Counted from the first letter of the stretch, positions 11,084 through 22,453 are shown. The stretch: 64,000 nt of DNA from Balanoglossus misakiensis (GCA_040954595.2 CM082577.2:18352001-18416000); one strand, 5' to 3'. The notes: generated by a model not told the origin, from the letters alone. Made by a program: numbers and translations.

Positions 11084-12950
11084 TGCCTAGGTGCCACCGG
11101 GATAAGCAATCAGCGAGTTGATTCTGAGCGCCTGGTAAGTGCTGGGCTTTCAATTCAAACTGAAAGGATGCTGCAATAAACCAAAGTTCACGCGCCGCTG
11201 TCATAAGGAAAGGGTCACGACCGCGACCAGCATTGAGAACCTTAACTGTGCTGGTATTGTCGCTGTACACCAAGATACGCAAGCCAGTCCATTGGCTCCC
11301 CCAAAGACGGGCCGCGACAACGACTGCGAGCATTTCCAAGCAGTGGATTGGGAGCCGTTTATGCAGAATAAGTTCTGGAAACGTTGAGTGGAAGTACTGC
11401 GAACCGGAAAGTCCCCCGCAACCTGAAAGGCACGCGTCTGTGCAAACAATGCTGTTAGGAGCGGACCAAGTTAAGTCAGGCATGATAGAAATCCCATTGA
11501 ACTGCCTAATGAAAACAAGCCACCAATTAACATCTTTGTGAAACTGAGCATTTAAGTATATGTGGTGACTTGCGGACTCCACAGAGCGCAAGGTGTCCAG
11601 CATGCGGCTAATGAAAAGACGGCCCGCGCGGATGCAGCCAGCAACAAAGGAAAGTTTGCCGATTAGAACTTGCAAGTCTCGGCGGGTGGCTTTCCTTCTG
11701 CCCGACCAATCAAGGAGCAGCTCAGTGAGCTCGGTCAGCCTGTCGTCTGTGACCTCCAATGTCATGGCTACTGTGTCAACCTGTATACCTAAGAAAGAGA
11801 GACGTGTGGTCGGTGGAACCGCCTTACTGGTGGCTTCTTCGACACCCAATTCTTGCAGAAGTGACCGCAAGGCCATAAACGCAGGCTCTGAAAGTGCCGG
11901 TTTCTCGGCACCGCAAAAATCGTCCAAGAAATTAACTGCTCGAAAACCTAAATTGTTGTACATAGAAATAATAGTGTTAGTTGTGGCCTGGCATGCAAGC
12001 GCTGCCGAACGCAAACCAAAAGGCAGACGGAGGTCAATAAAAAGCCGACCCCGCCAAGTGTAGCCCAACAGGTGAAAGTCATGCAGGTCGACGGGTAACT
12101 GCCGGTACGCCCTGGGCAGATCAAGCTTGAAAAGGTGACACCCAGGACCCAGTTCCCTGATGAGAGCCACAAGTGAGTCAATATTTGGGTAACGAAGCTA
12201 AAAATGATGCCCCAGGAAAGTAGACTGAGAAATACCCGCGTTAACCGAAGTTACAGGGGGAAAGCTGAGGTCCATAATAGTACGTCTATCGGTGGACCCT
12301 TTCTTCGGCACAGAAGAGAGTGGGGATGTCGCCACGGGTAGTGAGAGGGAGTTGTAGTCAAAAGGACCAGCGGTTGCGCCTAGACTAACTTCAGTACAAA
12401 CAAAGGAATCAATGTGCTGCGCAAAATGCAGGGCGGAACCGTGGTTGCGTCCGCTCGAAAGAGGAAACTGACTAGCGGTGAAATTGACAGGCCAGCCAAA
12501 TTCCAGAAAGTCAATAAAAAGCGCACTGTGCTGATTGGGTAAACGTGCTCGCCAGGCGGGGATATTCAACGCTGATGGCACGGGAATGCGAACGCCCGCA
12601 AAGTTGGGCCTACCGGATGAAAAAACAATCTGATGCGTGTCGCGCAACCACTGCGGGGAAATACGGGCGCTTGGCGGCCAGAGGGGGATGCTGGGAGGGA
12701 TCCACGCCGGTGTTTCTGGGGGGTTGAAACTACTGGTAGCCGCTGACTGGGAAAAAAAAGACTGGTACTGAAAGTCGTGTATACCCTGAAGTTCATGTGC
12801 TAATGCAAGGGGAGTGGAAACAGATGGGGCAATTGCGAGCACGTACGTGCCATCAATATCAGGAGAATCCTGACAACAAACTACTGAATTCAAAAATACA
12901 GCGCTGTCAGCAGAAAGGTGACTACGGTCAAAACGTACACTATCCTGCAA
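10986..12950 (-). pseudogene. Reverse transcriptase/RNase H of the YR retrotransposon, one in-frame stop
   Basis: Two blocks in the same frame (12950-12201 and 12197-10986) are separated by TAG at 12198-12200. The first block ends with the RT entry motif VPKKGSTDRRTIMDLS. The second carries HLFKLDLPRAYRQL, the PFGLRSA block and the catalytic FLDDF (YxDD equivalent). RNase H follows with TDACLSGCGG, CLEMLAVV, YSDNTSTV and LADCLSR, giving the D-E-D-D metal ligands. Sequence type is DIRS-like rather than LTR-retrotransposon. The amber codon falls just before the RT palm core, so no full enzyme can be made without readthrough. Everything else looks intact, which points to recent loss. Confidence 0.85.
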
Positions 12951-13156
12951 AGGTACAAGTCTTCAAAAGTGAGAACATCACTGTACAAGTGGGCGCTAGG
13001 CAAACTATTAACATAACTGCGCGACTGAGAGGCAACAGAGCTACAAGGAATGGGTGGTGGTCTATCCAGACTAGTTTCATATAGCCTGGAATGTGGTGAG
13101 GGAGGAAACGAGACCGAAGGGCCAGAAAAGTCATCCCGTTTCCCCAAAGGCTGGAG

Positions 13157-14328
13157 TCATTCCTTGTTGCCCCCCTGCGTCTTTTCCCGAAATTCTTTCT
13201 CGTTATATGGACAATCGGCAGCGGCATGTTTCTTTTCTTGTTGCCTATAACGCAAACAGGCGGAACAAACATGTTTCTCCAAGATGCCTTCCACCATGTG
13301 ATCCTCAGCCTGAATACACTTGTGGATCTGAAAGGCGGAACAATACCTGGCACGACGGTTTTTCTTTGGCTTTGTGGCTGAGGTGGAAGTGCTCTGTGGA
13401 GGATTTCTAACAAATCTAGTGTGGAGGTTATCAAAATCATCCTCCCAATTTAACAATCCTTGCTCCAAATATTGCAACACTACTGAGTGATATTTCCCAA
13501 TTATACAATTGTGCATCTATGACAATGTCTTGCAAATGAGTCAATCTATGCAAACTAGAGTCACTGCCAAACCCCATCCCTAAAATGATTTCGAGTTCAC
13601 CGGCCACTAATTGTGGTAAGACAGTTCATCGTATGCCAAGGCCTCTGGCCTGTTTGGGTTTGGGTCGCGGACAAATTCATGTGGCCATGGAATGTACATC
13701 CGTACTCTGTCCGTTATAATGGCTTCCTCCTTGCGCCACTTTTCATGCGTTTACCTTTGGGAATAACATTCTGCAACGGGGATCGTCTGCTTTTGGCCTG
13801 TGTGCGAAGTTTGGTTCTGCCTTTCTTCGCTGCTCTTGTACCACGCTTGGTGTCCATATCATCGCTGCTGGAGCTGCTGCTTGCTTCGGATGCTGAAGTG
13901 TTGGACGAACCGCTCGATAACAAACGTTCGACGGAGTCCTGGAGAGCCGAGTCACGTCTAAGGTCGGCTAGAGTGGAACGAGGTTGCTCGGTCTTTTCCC
14001 GCTCACTAGTGGCTGTGACGTCATCGTTTTTAGGTTTCACAAACTTCATCACCTCGGAAATTTGGTGGAAAATCTCTCTTACTTGAGATGTCACAGAGTC
14101 CAACTGCTGTTGCACTTTCGGGTCAGTCCCGGAACGCTTACTTGTAATTTTCTTGCGTGTCATTACGTTGTACATGTAAGCTGGCTGTTTTGGGCAGTTG
14201 CGCCGTCGGGCAACTGTATCCATTTCTGCTCGTTCTGCTACAGTTCCCGCCTCGAGTTCTGCGAAGGTATCTTCAACTTCTGATGTGGGCTGAGCCGATT
14301 CGGCCATTTCGGTGAAAATTAAAACCAA
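13157..14328 (-). pseudogene. Gag-like protein of the YR retrotransposon, frame-broken
   Basis: 14328-13714 is an open frame of 204 aa starting MVLIFTEMAESAQPTSEVED, with Ser/Lys-rich stretches and an SSSSSSDDMDTKRG tract. 13516-13157 (119 aa, another frame) carries WEDDFDNLHTRF and a Cys/His-rich segment C-x7-C...H...C-x2-C (YCSAFQIHKC, HVCSACLRY) like the zinc-binding region of DIRS Gag proteins. The two belong together but the frame changes between about 13713 and 13520, where a third frame reads AGELEIILGMGFGSDSSL. At least two indels are needed to explain this. The role is inferred from position upstream of RT. Confidence 0.65.
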
Positions 14329-14426
14329 GGAGAACTGAAGAGCTGTGGATACCGGTACCGGATCAGCAATATCAAAGTCCGAAAGCTTTTAAATATCTCA
14401 GTATCTCAAAACCAGGCAGGAGCTTG

Positions 14427-14587
14427 ATCCCCTCAATAACGATGCCTAGAAAAGTAATTTGTTGAGATGGACCAACCACTTTATGCCATGCTATGTGAAA
14501 ACCTAATTTGCGGAGAAGCTTGAGTAAAGTGTTGAGCGCTAATTGGCAAGCCTGATAGTCAACTCTGTTTACATACGCAATAAACAT
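14427..14587 (-). pseudogene. YR-retrotransposon RT fragment (second family)
   Basis: The minus strand reads FIAYVNRVDYQACQL and LGFHIAWHKVVGPSQQ, the same as the N-terminal part of the longer fragments at 48797-49867 and 53793-54863. Here it is cut off after about 55 residues and fused to the A1 repeat of the preceding YR element. Confidence 0.7.
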
Positions 14588-14699
14588 TGGGTAATCCCTC
14601 TGGATGAGCGTGATTGGTCAGAGATAGAGGGATCACCCAAGTGGCTATGCTCCCTGATGTTTAAACTTCATTAAAGATTTTAATGCCGTCTTACGGCTC

Positions 14700-14842
14700 G
14701 GGGGGGGGGGGGGTGGGCGGAAAGTTTGTGTCATGGGTTTCAAAATCAGGCCGACCCCCCTTCACCGAGGACCAAAAAATGATGACCCCCCCCCCCCTTG
14801 ACAGGCCAAAAACAAAAAATATGATGACCCCCCCCCCCCCCA
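14700..14842. repeat. G- and C-homopolymer array
   Basis: A run of 14 G at 14700 is followed by AAATGATGAC12 and ATATGATGAC14. The same sites in the duplicates have G13/C12/C14 (49980) and G11/C12/C10 (about 54976), showing slippage after duplication. The strands have G-quadruplex and i-motif potential. Confidence 0.85.
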
Positions 14843-15841
14843 CGCCGAAAACATTCACCGTCCTGATCCTATGTACACTGTATGCTATAAAGGGAATTCC
14901 CTTTACTAGGTCAATGATGAGATTTGGAAGAGAGTTCGTGTGTGGCAGTCTAATACATATCTACCAGGAAAGCCAGATGTGTGGATATACCCGTACGTGG
15001 ATATGTCAGCCATACCTGGGAAAGATGCCAGCTGGAAATCTACTGATCTCAGGGGCAAAAACTCTCTTCTGGCTGTATGATTGCCCAAACATTATGATTA
15101 TTTAGGTTCATGAATATGTTATGCATTGAAAGAAGAACATTCTACCGTCATCAAAGGCTTTATCTTCAGCCCACTGTTATGACCACTTGAAACTCATAGA
15201 CCAACTCAAGCACATGGTAGGAGGATTAGTGATCCCATTCACATCAGCAACCGAGTTGAAACATTCTGTCTGGTAAATGTAATCGATCTGGCATCAAGTT
15301 ACCTGTACTTCTCCAACAAAATCAGAGGAGATGCCAGTACCATTAACAACCAAAACCAGCCAGGAACTGCAAATGCTACCTATTAACCCCAAGGAAAACT
15401 CTATACAACAAATTCAAGAGAAACTGGTTGACAAACTACTTCAGCTACACTACATTTCACCAGTCAATCAACACTATCACTTTCGTTTAAAATCGGGCCA
15501 AATTTTCTCAATACTAAACCCAGGAATCGACAAAAAAATATGCCAGTAAATTTCACTTTTTAATTTTGTGTTGTATTTACATTGGTAATTTCATTCCATA
15601 CAATAACCTCTATAAGAAGCTCTCCCAACCAGTGACAGTTAACAATTTGGTTTTTGCTTTTAGTATGAGAGCAAGGAAGCTAAACATTATTAAGTGCACT
15701 AGAAAAGTTTGTTGTTGAACATTTGACAATAAAACATCTAGTGATGTCCGCTGCGACTCCCCTGGCTACAGTGCTAAATACCATATGTTGGTGAAGTTAT
15801 TGATTTCACAGATACTCAAGTTTCCTAGGTAGCCAATTTAA
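14843..15841. other. Part of the mosaic without a recognisable gene
   Basis: Short open frames such as 15331-15549 recur exactly in the copies at 50604 and 55594, but only because the whole segment is duplicated. Codon composition and lack of motifs give no reason to call them genes. Confidence 0.4.
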
Positions 15842-16620
15842 ATGCTATGGAGAAGACTGGCTTCAAGAAAAACCCCTGATCGAATTCTGGCCGCCGAAGT
15901 TCCGGTGGTTACCATGGCAACTGACAGGCATTTGCAATGCTATGGAGGTCCTTCATTGAAGATCAGAGTGAAGTGGAGAGGATACCAGCCACCTCTAAGC
16001 TGTACAAGGAATACCAATGGCTGATGAGGCACCTGTGTCTTTCTAATGGTTGGGAGGTCCCAGAAAAGTTCTCGCTTAAGCCACCAAACTCCCAAGCTGT
16101 TATCATCCATTGGAGAATTATCTCTATTTTGATTAGCAGAATTTCTCCAGAGCAAAGGAACCAGTTTCGTAAATTACTTGATTCATTCCATCGACAGCAG
16201 TGAGGTCTGGGGTAGGGTCGGCAGATATCGGAAATCCCGACCAATCCAACAGGGAAGACACAGACAGACCACAGGAGAGCCAACAGTCTAACATCACGAT
16301 CCCAGTCCCAGCGAAAAAGATGGAGGCTGAGACACAGGAAACAGAAGTGTTACCAGAGGCATGGGATTCACATTTCCACCTTGATCGCAAAAGTAGATGC
16401 TTGTTTAGGAAAGTGACATCAGATGAGCTACTACAAGCACCAGATCTACCCATGCTGAAACATCCACTCCATCCACGGGATCGAAGTTTATAGCGAACCA
16501 GACCAATATCCATCCGACCTCAACAGGAGAGAAAGATGGAAGGTCGCACTGGGGGTACATCCAGCGATTGACCGATGAGGGGTTCTGAAAGCTTGGAGAA
16601 CTTACCCTGTCACCTGTGGT
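15842..16620 (+). pseudogene. Remnant of a retrotransposon TatD-type accessory ORF
   Basis: Three short frames together parallel the accessory protein of gypsy A (25391-26770). LCLSNGWEVPEKFSLKPPNS...IIHWRIISIL matches LCVFQGWEVPNKFPLNPP...LIHWRVLSVL. WDSHFHLDRKSRCLF follows, with the metal-binding His-x-His of TatD nucleases. EVYSEPDQYPSDL...VALGVHPAID matches QVFSEPDRYPDPL...IALGVNPRVA. The first TatD metal site (HFH) and the GVHP motif are better preserved here than in gypsy A. Frameshifts and the loss of the C-terminal half make it a pseudogene. It is repeated at 56105-56883. Confidence 0.7.
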
Positions 16621-16802
16621 GATCGCCCTCGGAAAAATCATGGAATAAGAAGCTTAAGAAAGATGGCAGAAATATAGAGTAAAAAGAATAGAAGAAAAGA
16701 AGCAGAAATTTTGTTTAAATTTTTTTTATTGTAGTTTCATTGTTGAACAGTAATACAGGATTTTAAATTCACATAGCAGGCTGGAATGTGCGTGTTTTTA
16801 AG

Positions 16803-17035
16803 TCATGAATGAAAATCCAATAAATCCGCCACTATTGTTACTACTATTGTTACCAAATGTATGGAAGCCCAATGTGGGTAAAATTCACTATCAGCACAAT
16901 GTGGAAATTGAAAGTTGCATACAACAACGCTGCTCATGGACGAAGTAGTGCGAGCTCTATGTTTGTGACGAACAGAATTGATACATTCGATGCCCTGCAT
17001 AGAAGGCGAATTTTTAGTCTCAAACAAAGACTTTA
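16803..17035 (+). mobile_element. LINE ORF2 C-terminal fragment (CR1/L2-like), truncated
   Basis: Homologous to 57066-57298, where the segment continues to a LINE 3' tail. Here the tail has been removed by the 822-bp deletion at about 17035, which leaves ...RRRIFSLKQRL only. Confidence 0.6.
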
Positions 17036-17375
17036 GCTGAATGTTGCATTTTTATGAACTCAAAAGCAAATTATCTCAATGTTTGGGAGGACCAATTTTA
17101 CTTTTTGCCACTCCACTCAAAGTTAGAAGATTTGGCGTCATCTTTGTCATGACATCATTTATAAAACTTCTAGTATATAGAAGTGGGGTTGGGGTGGCAA
17201 GCACTCTGCCCTGGTACACTAGCCAAACCAGCAAAAAACGAAATGTGGCAGAGAATGAAGGGGGTGGGTGTGGGAGGGGGTGTCCCCCTCGCACATTAGA
17301 AAATTTTGTAAAATAAAGGGCGCGAAACTGCAATTTTGTGGACTCAAAAGCAAAAGTTCGGTGGCAAAAGTATGT

Positions 17376-17478
17376 GACCCCCCCTAAACGTTTAAAAAAA
17401 AAGATGACCCCCCCTTTTGGACTTCAAAATTAAAGTGACCCCCCCTTGGATTTTGCCACCCCCCCCCCCCCCCCCCGG
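17376..17478. repeat. TGACCCCCC array with long C tract
   Basis: GTGACC(C)n, GATGAC(C)n and GTGAC(C)n recur at roughly 25-bp spacing and end in a C run of about 20 before GGGCAC. Copy 2 (58460-58558) has different C-tract lengths. Confidence 0.8.
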
Positions 17479-18904
17479 GCACTATTTTTTGTTCAAAACA
17501 AATTTCTTCTCATGCCACATTCTGTGCTCATACCTTGTATTGGTGCGATTTGATACAACAATACACAAAGAATTTCATCACCAATCACAGTATAAAAACT
17601 AAGATATCTTAATATGTTTACGTTGTAACCAATTTCTAAAAATTATATGATATGATATGAAACTGAAAATTGGGATCCAAAATTGTGAATTTGGTGAGAC
17701 CTATTGTGTTAAATGAGGGAAATGACAATAATTTGTGTGAGGCAATTTATGTATGAGGGGGAGTTTTTTATACTAAATTATGGCACATACACACCAGGAG
17801 AAATTGCCATGGAAATGGCCTTGAGGTTTTATGACCTCTACTGAACATGTCAAAGAAGTGCTGAATCCCATCTTGTTTTACTATTTCACAGGTGCAAATG
17901 CAGTCACTGCCAAACAATGCCCACAGCTGTTGCAATGTGTTTGCTGCTGGGAAATTCCACAAGTTACAGATAAAAGGGTGAAAAGGGAGGACAGGTTTTA
18001 TCAGACATTTACCTGTATAACAGACCATCCTGGAATTTGCAGCACTTTTTACAATAGAACGACACTTCATGCTCCATAATATTTCTGAAAATGAAGAAAA
18101 CAGTAAATTTTTAGGATTTTTAAAAAAAAATTACTATTTTTGTCAAAATATGGCCATTTTTGGAGTGGTCGAAACTTTTAACATACAATCAACATGTCAT
18201 GTATGATGATACATGTCTATTTTCTAGAGTCAACATGCTTATATCTGAGATGATAAGACTTCAACTAGCATGTAGTAGCAAGTTTTTTCACTCTTGTGTC
18301 TACAGGTGAGATGGAAGTTGTGTGTGGTCGAACAATTGATTCACTATATATCCACATGTAGAATAACATCAACAGTGTCTTGTATCAAACATAATTAATG
18401 GAAAACGGGCAGCAAAAGAGAGACTTTAAGTTACTTTATCCATTTCCCACACAAACCAAGTCAAATTATATCCAAGTAGTGAAATTAGTTAATTTTCTTT
18501 TTCATCATTTCCAGTGTATTTACTTGCCAAATCAAAGGAACAGAAGAGATCGATGGGCCTGAGTTCCAAGACGTTTAATGTCAAATTCCAAAATAAAATC
18601 AGCAATGCAAGGAGGACATTAAAAACAACTTTGAATTGTTAAAATTCGGCCTTTGTTTTATCTGTTTGATGGAAATTAGAAAATAAAATATCTCAAGTTT
18701 AATATTGAAGATCTTCATTGGTCTGTCTTTCTTTACATCTGTAAGGTAAGCCTTTATATTTTTAAAGTAAAAACTTATGCCAGAAGAAGTACTGCTTGAA
18801 GTATAATGGTTGTCACTATTTAATACTTCTGAACTACATGGGGTAACCAAGCAATTTATAAATACATAACATAACAATGCACTATAATATTTAGGCTGCA
18901 TAAT
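17479..18904. other. Part of the mosaic without a supportable gene
   Basis: The frame at 17831-18079 (82 aa, TGANAVTAKQCPQLL...) and the minus frame at 18599-18901 recur in copy 2 at 58912 and 59679 with few changes. They could be exon relics, but no family is recognisable. Confidence 0.35.
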
Positions 18905-19190
18905 TTTGCATGTCGATTATATATGCATACTTGATCTTGCTTCATACATGTACATGCTTAAGCATCAAGTATGTATATGCAAATATTTTAGCATGTACAT
19001 GCTATTTTTCCAGCAATGTACAGGTTTATGATTGAGCATGTATATGCAAATTTTCTTAGCATGTACATGCTTATTGTACAAGATCATTTAAATAATTCGG
19101 CCTATATACATGCTTATAAGCATGTCACATGCTAGTAATGTCCATAGATGATTGCAGAAAGCATGTCCAGTCAAGTAACATGTACAGGCT
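18905..19190. repeat. Cluster of GCATGTACATGC palindromes
   Basis: Within 290 bp the palindrome [A]GCATGTACATGC[T] or a close variant (ACATGTACATGCT, GCATGTATATGC, TGCTTATAAGCATGT) occurs at least seven times, with TTGATCTTGC..GCATCAAGTATG flanks. It repeats at 59985-60270. It could be a subterminal repeat cluster of a DNA transposon or a protein-binding array. Confidence 0.7.
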
Positions 19191-19298
19191 AATATCTGAC
19201 CACTAAATACAGGCATGCAAGTTTTGTAAGGGTCAATCCAGATGTGTTAGATGTGGCTTGGCTGACATACAAGCAGCAGGACAAAGGGAAGGCATTTA

Positions 19299-19508
19299 GT
19301 GGACCGCAGGATGCCAAGTACAGACACATTTGCATACAGACAATTTGTTCGATGGTGCTGGGAGTTTCTTAGTAAAGACAACCAGACTGTACTACCAGCC
19401 TGTGCTGTTTCCTGTATCAGGGCACACTTTCTGTCACTAGGTGAAGAGGATAATTTTGTTTTTAAGGAGTTTCTTGTTGCTGAGAACAACTTTCCAGAAC
19501 TCCAGTAA
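19299..19508 (+). other. Conserved short frame next to the minisatellite (possible exon relic)
   Basis: The 69-aa frame reads TFAYRQFVRWCWEFLSKDNQTVLPACAVSCIRAHFLSLGEEDNFVFKEF in parts. It looks like the C-terminus of a host or transposon-captured protein, because an AG precedes it and the helical WCW..LSKD..LP.C....IR..F pattern is protein-like. The motif resembles the zinc-binding tail of unnamed transposon proteins in which a short basic region ends the gene. The copy at 60379-60588 differs by two substitutions. I cannot name the family. Confidence 0.4.
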
Positions 19509-19816
19509 TACATTCTACAGAATTATCAAGTAATACATTCTGCAGATTTATCAACTTGTTTAAAAGAATGTGTCAGAAAATATTTCTTAACCTTCCAGAA
19601 CTCCAGTAATACATTCTACAGAATTATCAAGTAATACATTCTGCAGATTTATCAACTTGTTTAAAAGAATGTGTCAGAACATATTTCTTAATCTTCCAGA
19701 ACGCCAGTAATACATTCTACAGAATTATCAAGTAATACATTCTGCAGAATTATCAACTTGTTTAAAAGAATGTGTCAGAAAATATTTCTTAACCTTCCAG
19801 AACGCCAGTAATACAT
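19492..19816. repeat. Minisatellite, ~100-bp unit (three copies)
   Basis: The unit begins CCAGAACGCCAGTAATACAT and contains an internal duplication of GTAATACATTCTGCAGA. The corresponding array at 60572-61250 has about seven units, the main length difference between the two mosaic copies. Confidence 0.9.
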
Positions 19817-20214
19817 TCTGCCATAGACCCTAGAGAAAGAAGGATGCGCAACTGCCGGCAAAGATCAAAGGGTTTGGGGATTATCGGTATGACGATGTTC
19901 TTTTGCATATAATTAACACCTAGGACAGTGGCATGTGTGAATCTCCACTTTGGCACGCGTCGATGTAATTAGCATATCATTTACATATCACCAAACATTA
20001 AACGCAACTCTGCGATGCGCGACAGTAGCCGCAGCCTTCAGTGCAGACGGTCATATTTTTTTCGCGTTTAACCTCACCAGTCAGAAGTTTTTTAAGTCAA
20101 GACTCCTCTATTGACCAAAGATAAATGTTTTCCTTACTTTTTCTTTCAAACATATTGTGAGAGCTACCGTAGTGACTCCAGAAAACACTAGAGTCTGCAG
20201 TGCAGGCTCTGAAG

Positions 20215-21500
20215 TTCAAGAGTGAAAACTCGCCATCAAAACGGGCACTCGTATATTTCAGTAACCACTGCGTTTTTTTCCAAAATTCCAAAAATAGTTA
20301 GTTGTTTGTGTAAATTATTGTGGTATGGTGTATGTCTGTTGGTTGTAAGGTCAATTCTAACGCCACAATCTTTATTTCAAAATTGTAAGCATGTCATCCA
20401 AAATGGTATGACGCTCCCAATTCTGCCCGATTGGGCACTCATATATTTTGGTAATGCTGACATTTCTTGCAAAAACTTTATGTTAACGTGAATCTTTGAA
20501 ACAAAAATTGTGGTTTAGGGGCATTTTCTTTCCTGGTGAGTGAACAATGAAGCAGATTTCAAGAAAACAATTTGTAAACAAACTGGTCGGATTTCCACAT
20601 GTGCGCTATGGTCGCCATCTTAACGCATCCAATTCTGTGTCAAGCGCCCGATTGGGCACTCATATATTTTGGTAATGCTGACATTTCTTGCAAAAACTTT
20701 ATGTTAACGTGAATCTTTGAAACAAAAATTGTGGTTTAGGGGCATTTTCTTTCCTGGTGAGTGAACAATGAAGCCCAGATATCAAGAAAACAATTTGTAA
20801 ACAAACTGGTCGGTTTTCCACGTGTGCGCTATGGTCGCCATCTTAACGCATCCAATTCTGTGTCAAGCGCCCGATTGGGCACTCATATATTTTGGTAATG
20901 CTGACATTTCTTGCAAAAACTTTATTTTAACGTGAATCTTTGAAACAAAAATTGTGGTTTAGGGGCATTTTCTTTCCTGGTGAGTGAACAATGAAACAGC
21001 TTTCAAGTAAACAATTTGTAAACAAACTGGTCGGATGGTCGCCATCATGCATCTTTGTCGACGACAGGAAGTCAACCACATGATGTGTTAACGAGTTGAC
21101 AAACTTGTCAAATACCCGGCTTGTAAAAAATACTAGTTTTCAACGCTGCCATGCTCAAAAGTGCAGTATTCCTTTTTACTTGTTCAGGTGTTTTCTGTAA
21201 ATCAACGTTGCAGCAGTTCAACTTTAGCTAAGCTGCATAAATATTTTCTCTGCACGGTAACTAAAGGTGGGCGGGTCCGACCATATGGTGAGGTCAGACT
21301 GGGCACTCATATATTTTTGTAATGCTGACAATCCTCGCAAATACTTTATGTTGGCTTTGAGCTTTGAAACAAAAATTATGGCTTAGGTGTCTTTTCATTC
21401 GTGATGTGCGAAGAATTAAAAAGATTTCAGGAAAACAATTTGTAAACAAACCGGTTGGGTTTTCACGTGTGCGCTTCGGTCGCCATCTTGGTTGACAACG
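20215..21500. repeat. Tandem repeat, ~222-bp unit
   Basis: Three close copies begin at GCCCGATTGGGCACTCATAT (about 20425, 20646, 20869). A more diverged fourth starts near 21300 and a poorly conserved fifth near 20235. Each unit contains TTTCCTGGTGAGTGAACAAT. Copy 2 is at 61650-62451. Confidence 0.85.
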
Positions 21501-21672
21501 ACAGGAAGTCAACCACACCGTGTTAACGAGTTGACAAACTTGTCCATTACGCGGACAATATACAATGTATACTAGTTTTCAACACTGCCATGCTCAAAAG
21601 TGCCGTATTCCTTTTAACTTGTCCAGGTGTTTTCTGTAAATCCCCGTTGCAGCAGTTCAACTTTAGCAAGTA

Positions 21673-22090
21673 CCCACATGCGATTCCCCGTGTTAGACTA
21701 ATGGGATTTGGTTTGAGGAAAGAAATAACAAACAACAAACAGAACGAGAATTACAATAGAGCGAGAATTTGTGGTAATTTACGAGACTTCGTTCGGCATG
21801 CCTCAGAATCGGTACAATTTCCTTTGATTGGTGAAGAATCGCTTGAACTTGCGGGAAAAATGAACGTATCCACAGGATTCACTAACCATCTATCCTTCCC
21901 AGGAGGCAGTGGCATGAAACACTGTGCGACCGTTTGTGAGTAGCGAGCGATTAATGGTCGCAATGCGTGGCCGCGCAGTTCTAAAGTAATACTCGCCCTA
22001 CAGGGGAGAATACTACTCGCGGTTGCACCGGCCGTGTATATATTACCTACACAAAAGCGGTCGATGCTTATACTAACTATGACTAAATAC
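21673..22090. other. Flank between mosaic and piggyBac; no gene confirmed
   Basis: A plus-strand frame (21590-21943) crosses the mosaic border and has no recognisable motif. If the candidate LTR start at 25096 is right, this stretch could belong to the gypsy A 3' LTR that piggyBac entered. Confidence 0.3.
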
Positions 22091-22453
22091 TTAACCCTTT
22101 GCTGCCCAGGGCACCCTCATGCGCCCGACATGCGCTGCTGTCCAGAGCACCCGTATCCGCCCGAGATTTCCTTCTTCCGGGTTTGGGAAATTCCATCCGG
22201 GATAGCACGCAAAGTACCCGCCTTTTGATTATGATAATGTGGTGACGTCTGGTTTATATCCGGGACCTTACTTTGACGTCAATGAATATGTATGTTCCCA
22301 TTGGATAAATTTGAATTACAATCGTTTGAAGTTGTTTGCCGCCTACGCGTCACGGAAAATTATCATAACCGCTGACCTCTGTAGTGTAAAAATATTCACG
22401 TCGTGTACACTTTCCACTTTAACCTTTTACACGACCTATATTAAACAACAACA

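Larger units (their letters stand above)
9301..14425 (-). mobile_element. YR retrotransposon (DIRS/Ngaro-like), decayed
   Basis: Minus-strand order is gag, RT/RNase H, tyrosine recombinase, which is the YR-retrotransposon layout with no integrase, protease or LTRs. Termini are split direct repeats. Segment A (TATCTCAAAACC[A/G]GGCAGGAG) occurs at 14402-14425 (5' side) and 9432-9455. Segment B (75 bp, identical) occurs at 9579-9653 and 9301-9375. The 3' end therefore reads B1-A2-B2, as known for Ngaro/PAT-type elements. A 34-base poly(A) lies at 9385-9418 between A2 and B2. The 5' end is cut off at about 14426, where a fragment of another YR family begins. Gag is frame-broken and RT has an in-frame stop, so this copy is inactive. 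Confidence 0.8.
14427..21672. repeat. Mosaic segment, copy 1 of a dispersed duplication
   Basis: This 7.2 kb recurs at 54708-62487 with the same order of blocks: YR fragment, C-tract arrays, TatD-type remnant, LINE fragment, palindrome cluster, minisatellite and 222-bp tandem repeats. Spot comparison shows only scattered substitutions. Copy 1 lacks 822 bp present in copy 2 (57298-58119). Copy 2 lacks about 620 bp near the right end and has 354 bp more minisatellite. The first 1.2 kb is also found at 49712-50950. It may be a large compound element or a segmental duplication. I see no clear terminal repeats. Confidence 0.8.

Noticed and set aside
19492-21500. Centromeric or telomeric satellite
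   Set aside because: The arrays are short (3-7 units), differ in unit length and lie within a dispersed mosaic segment.
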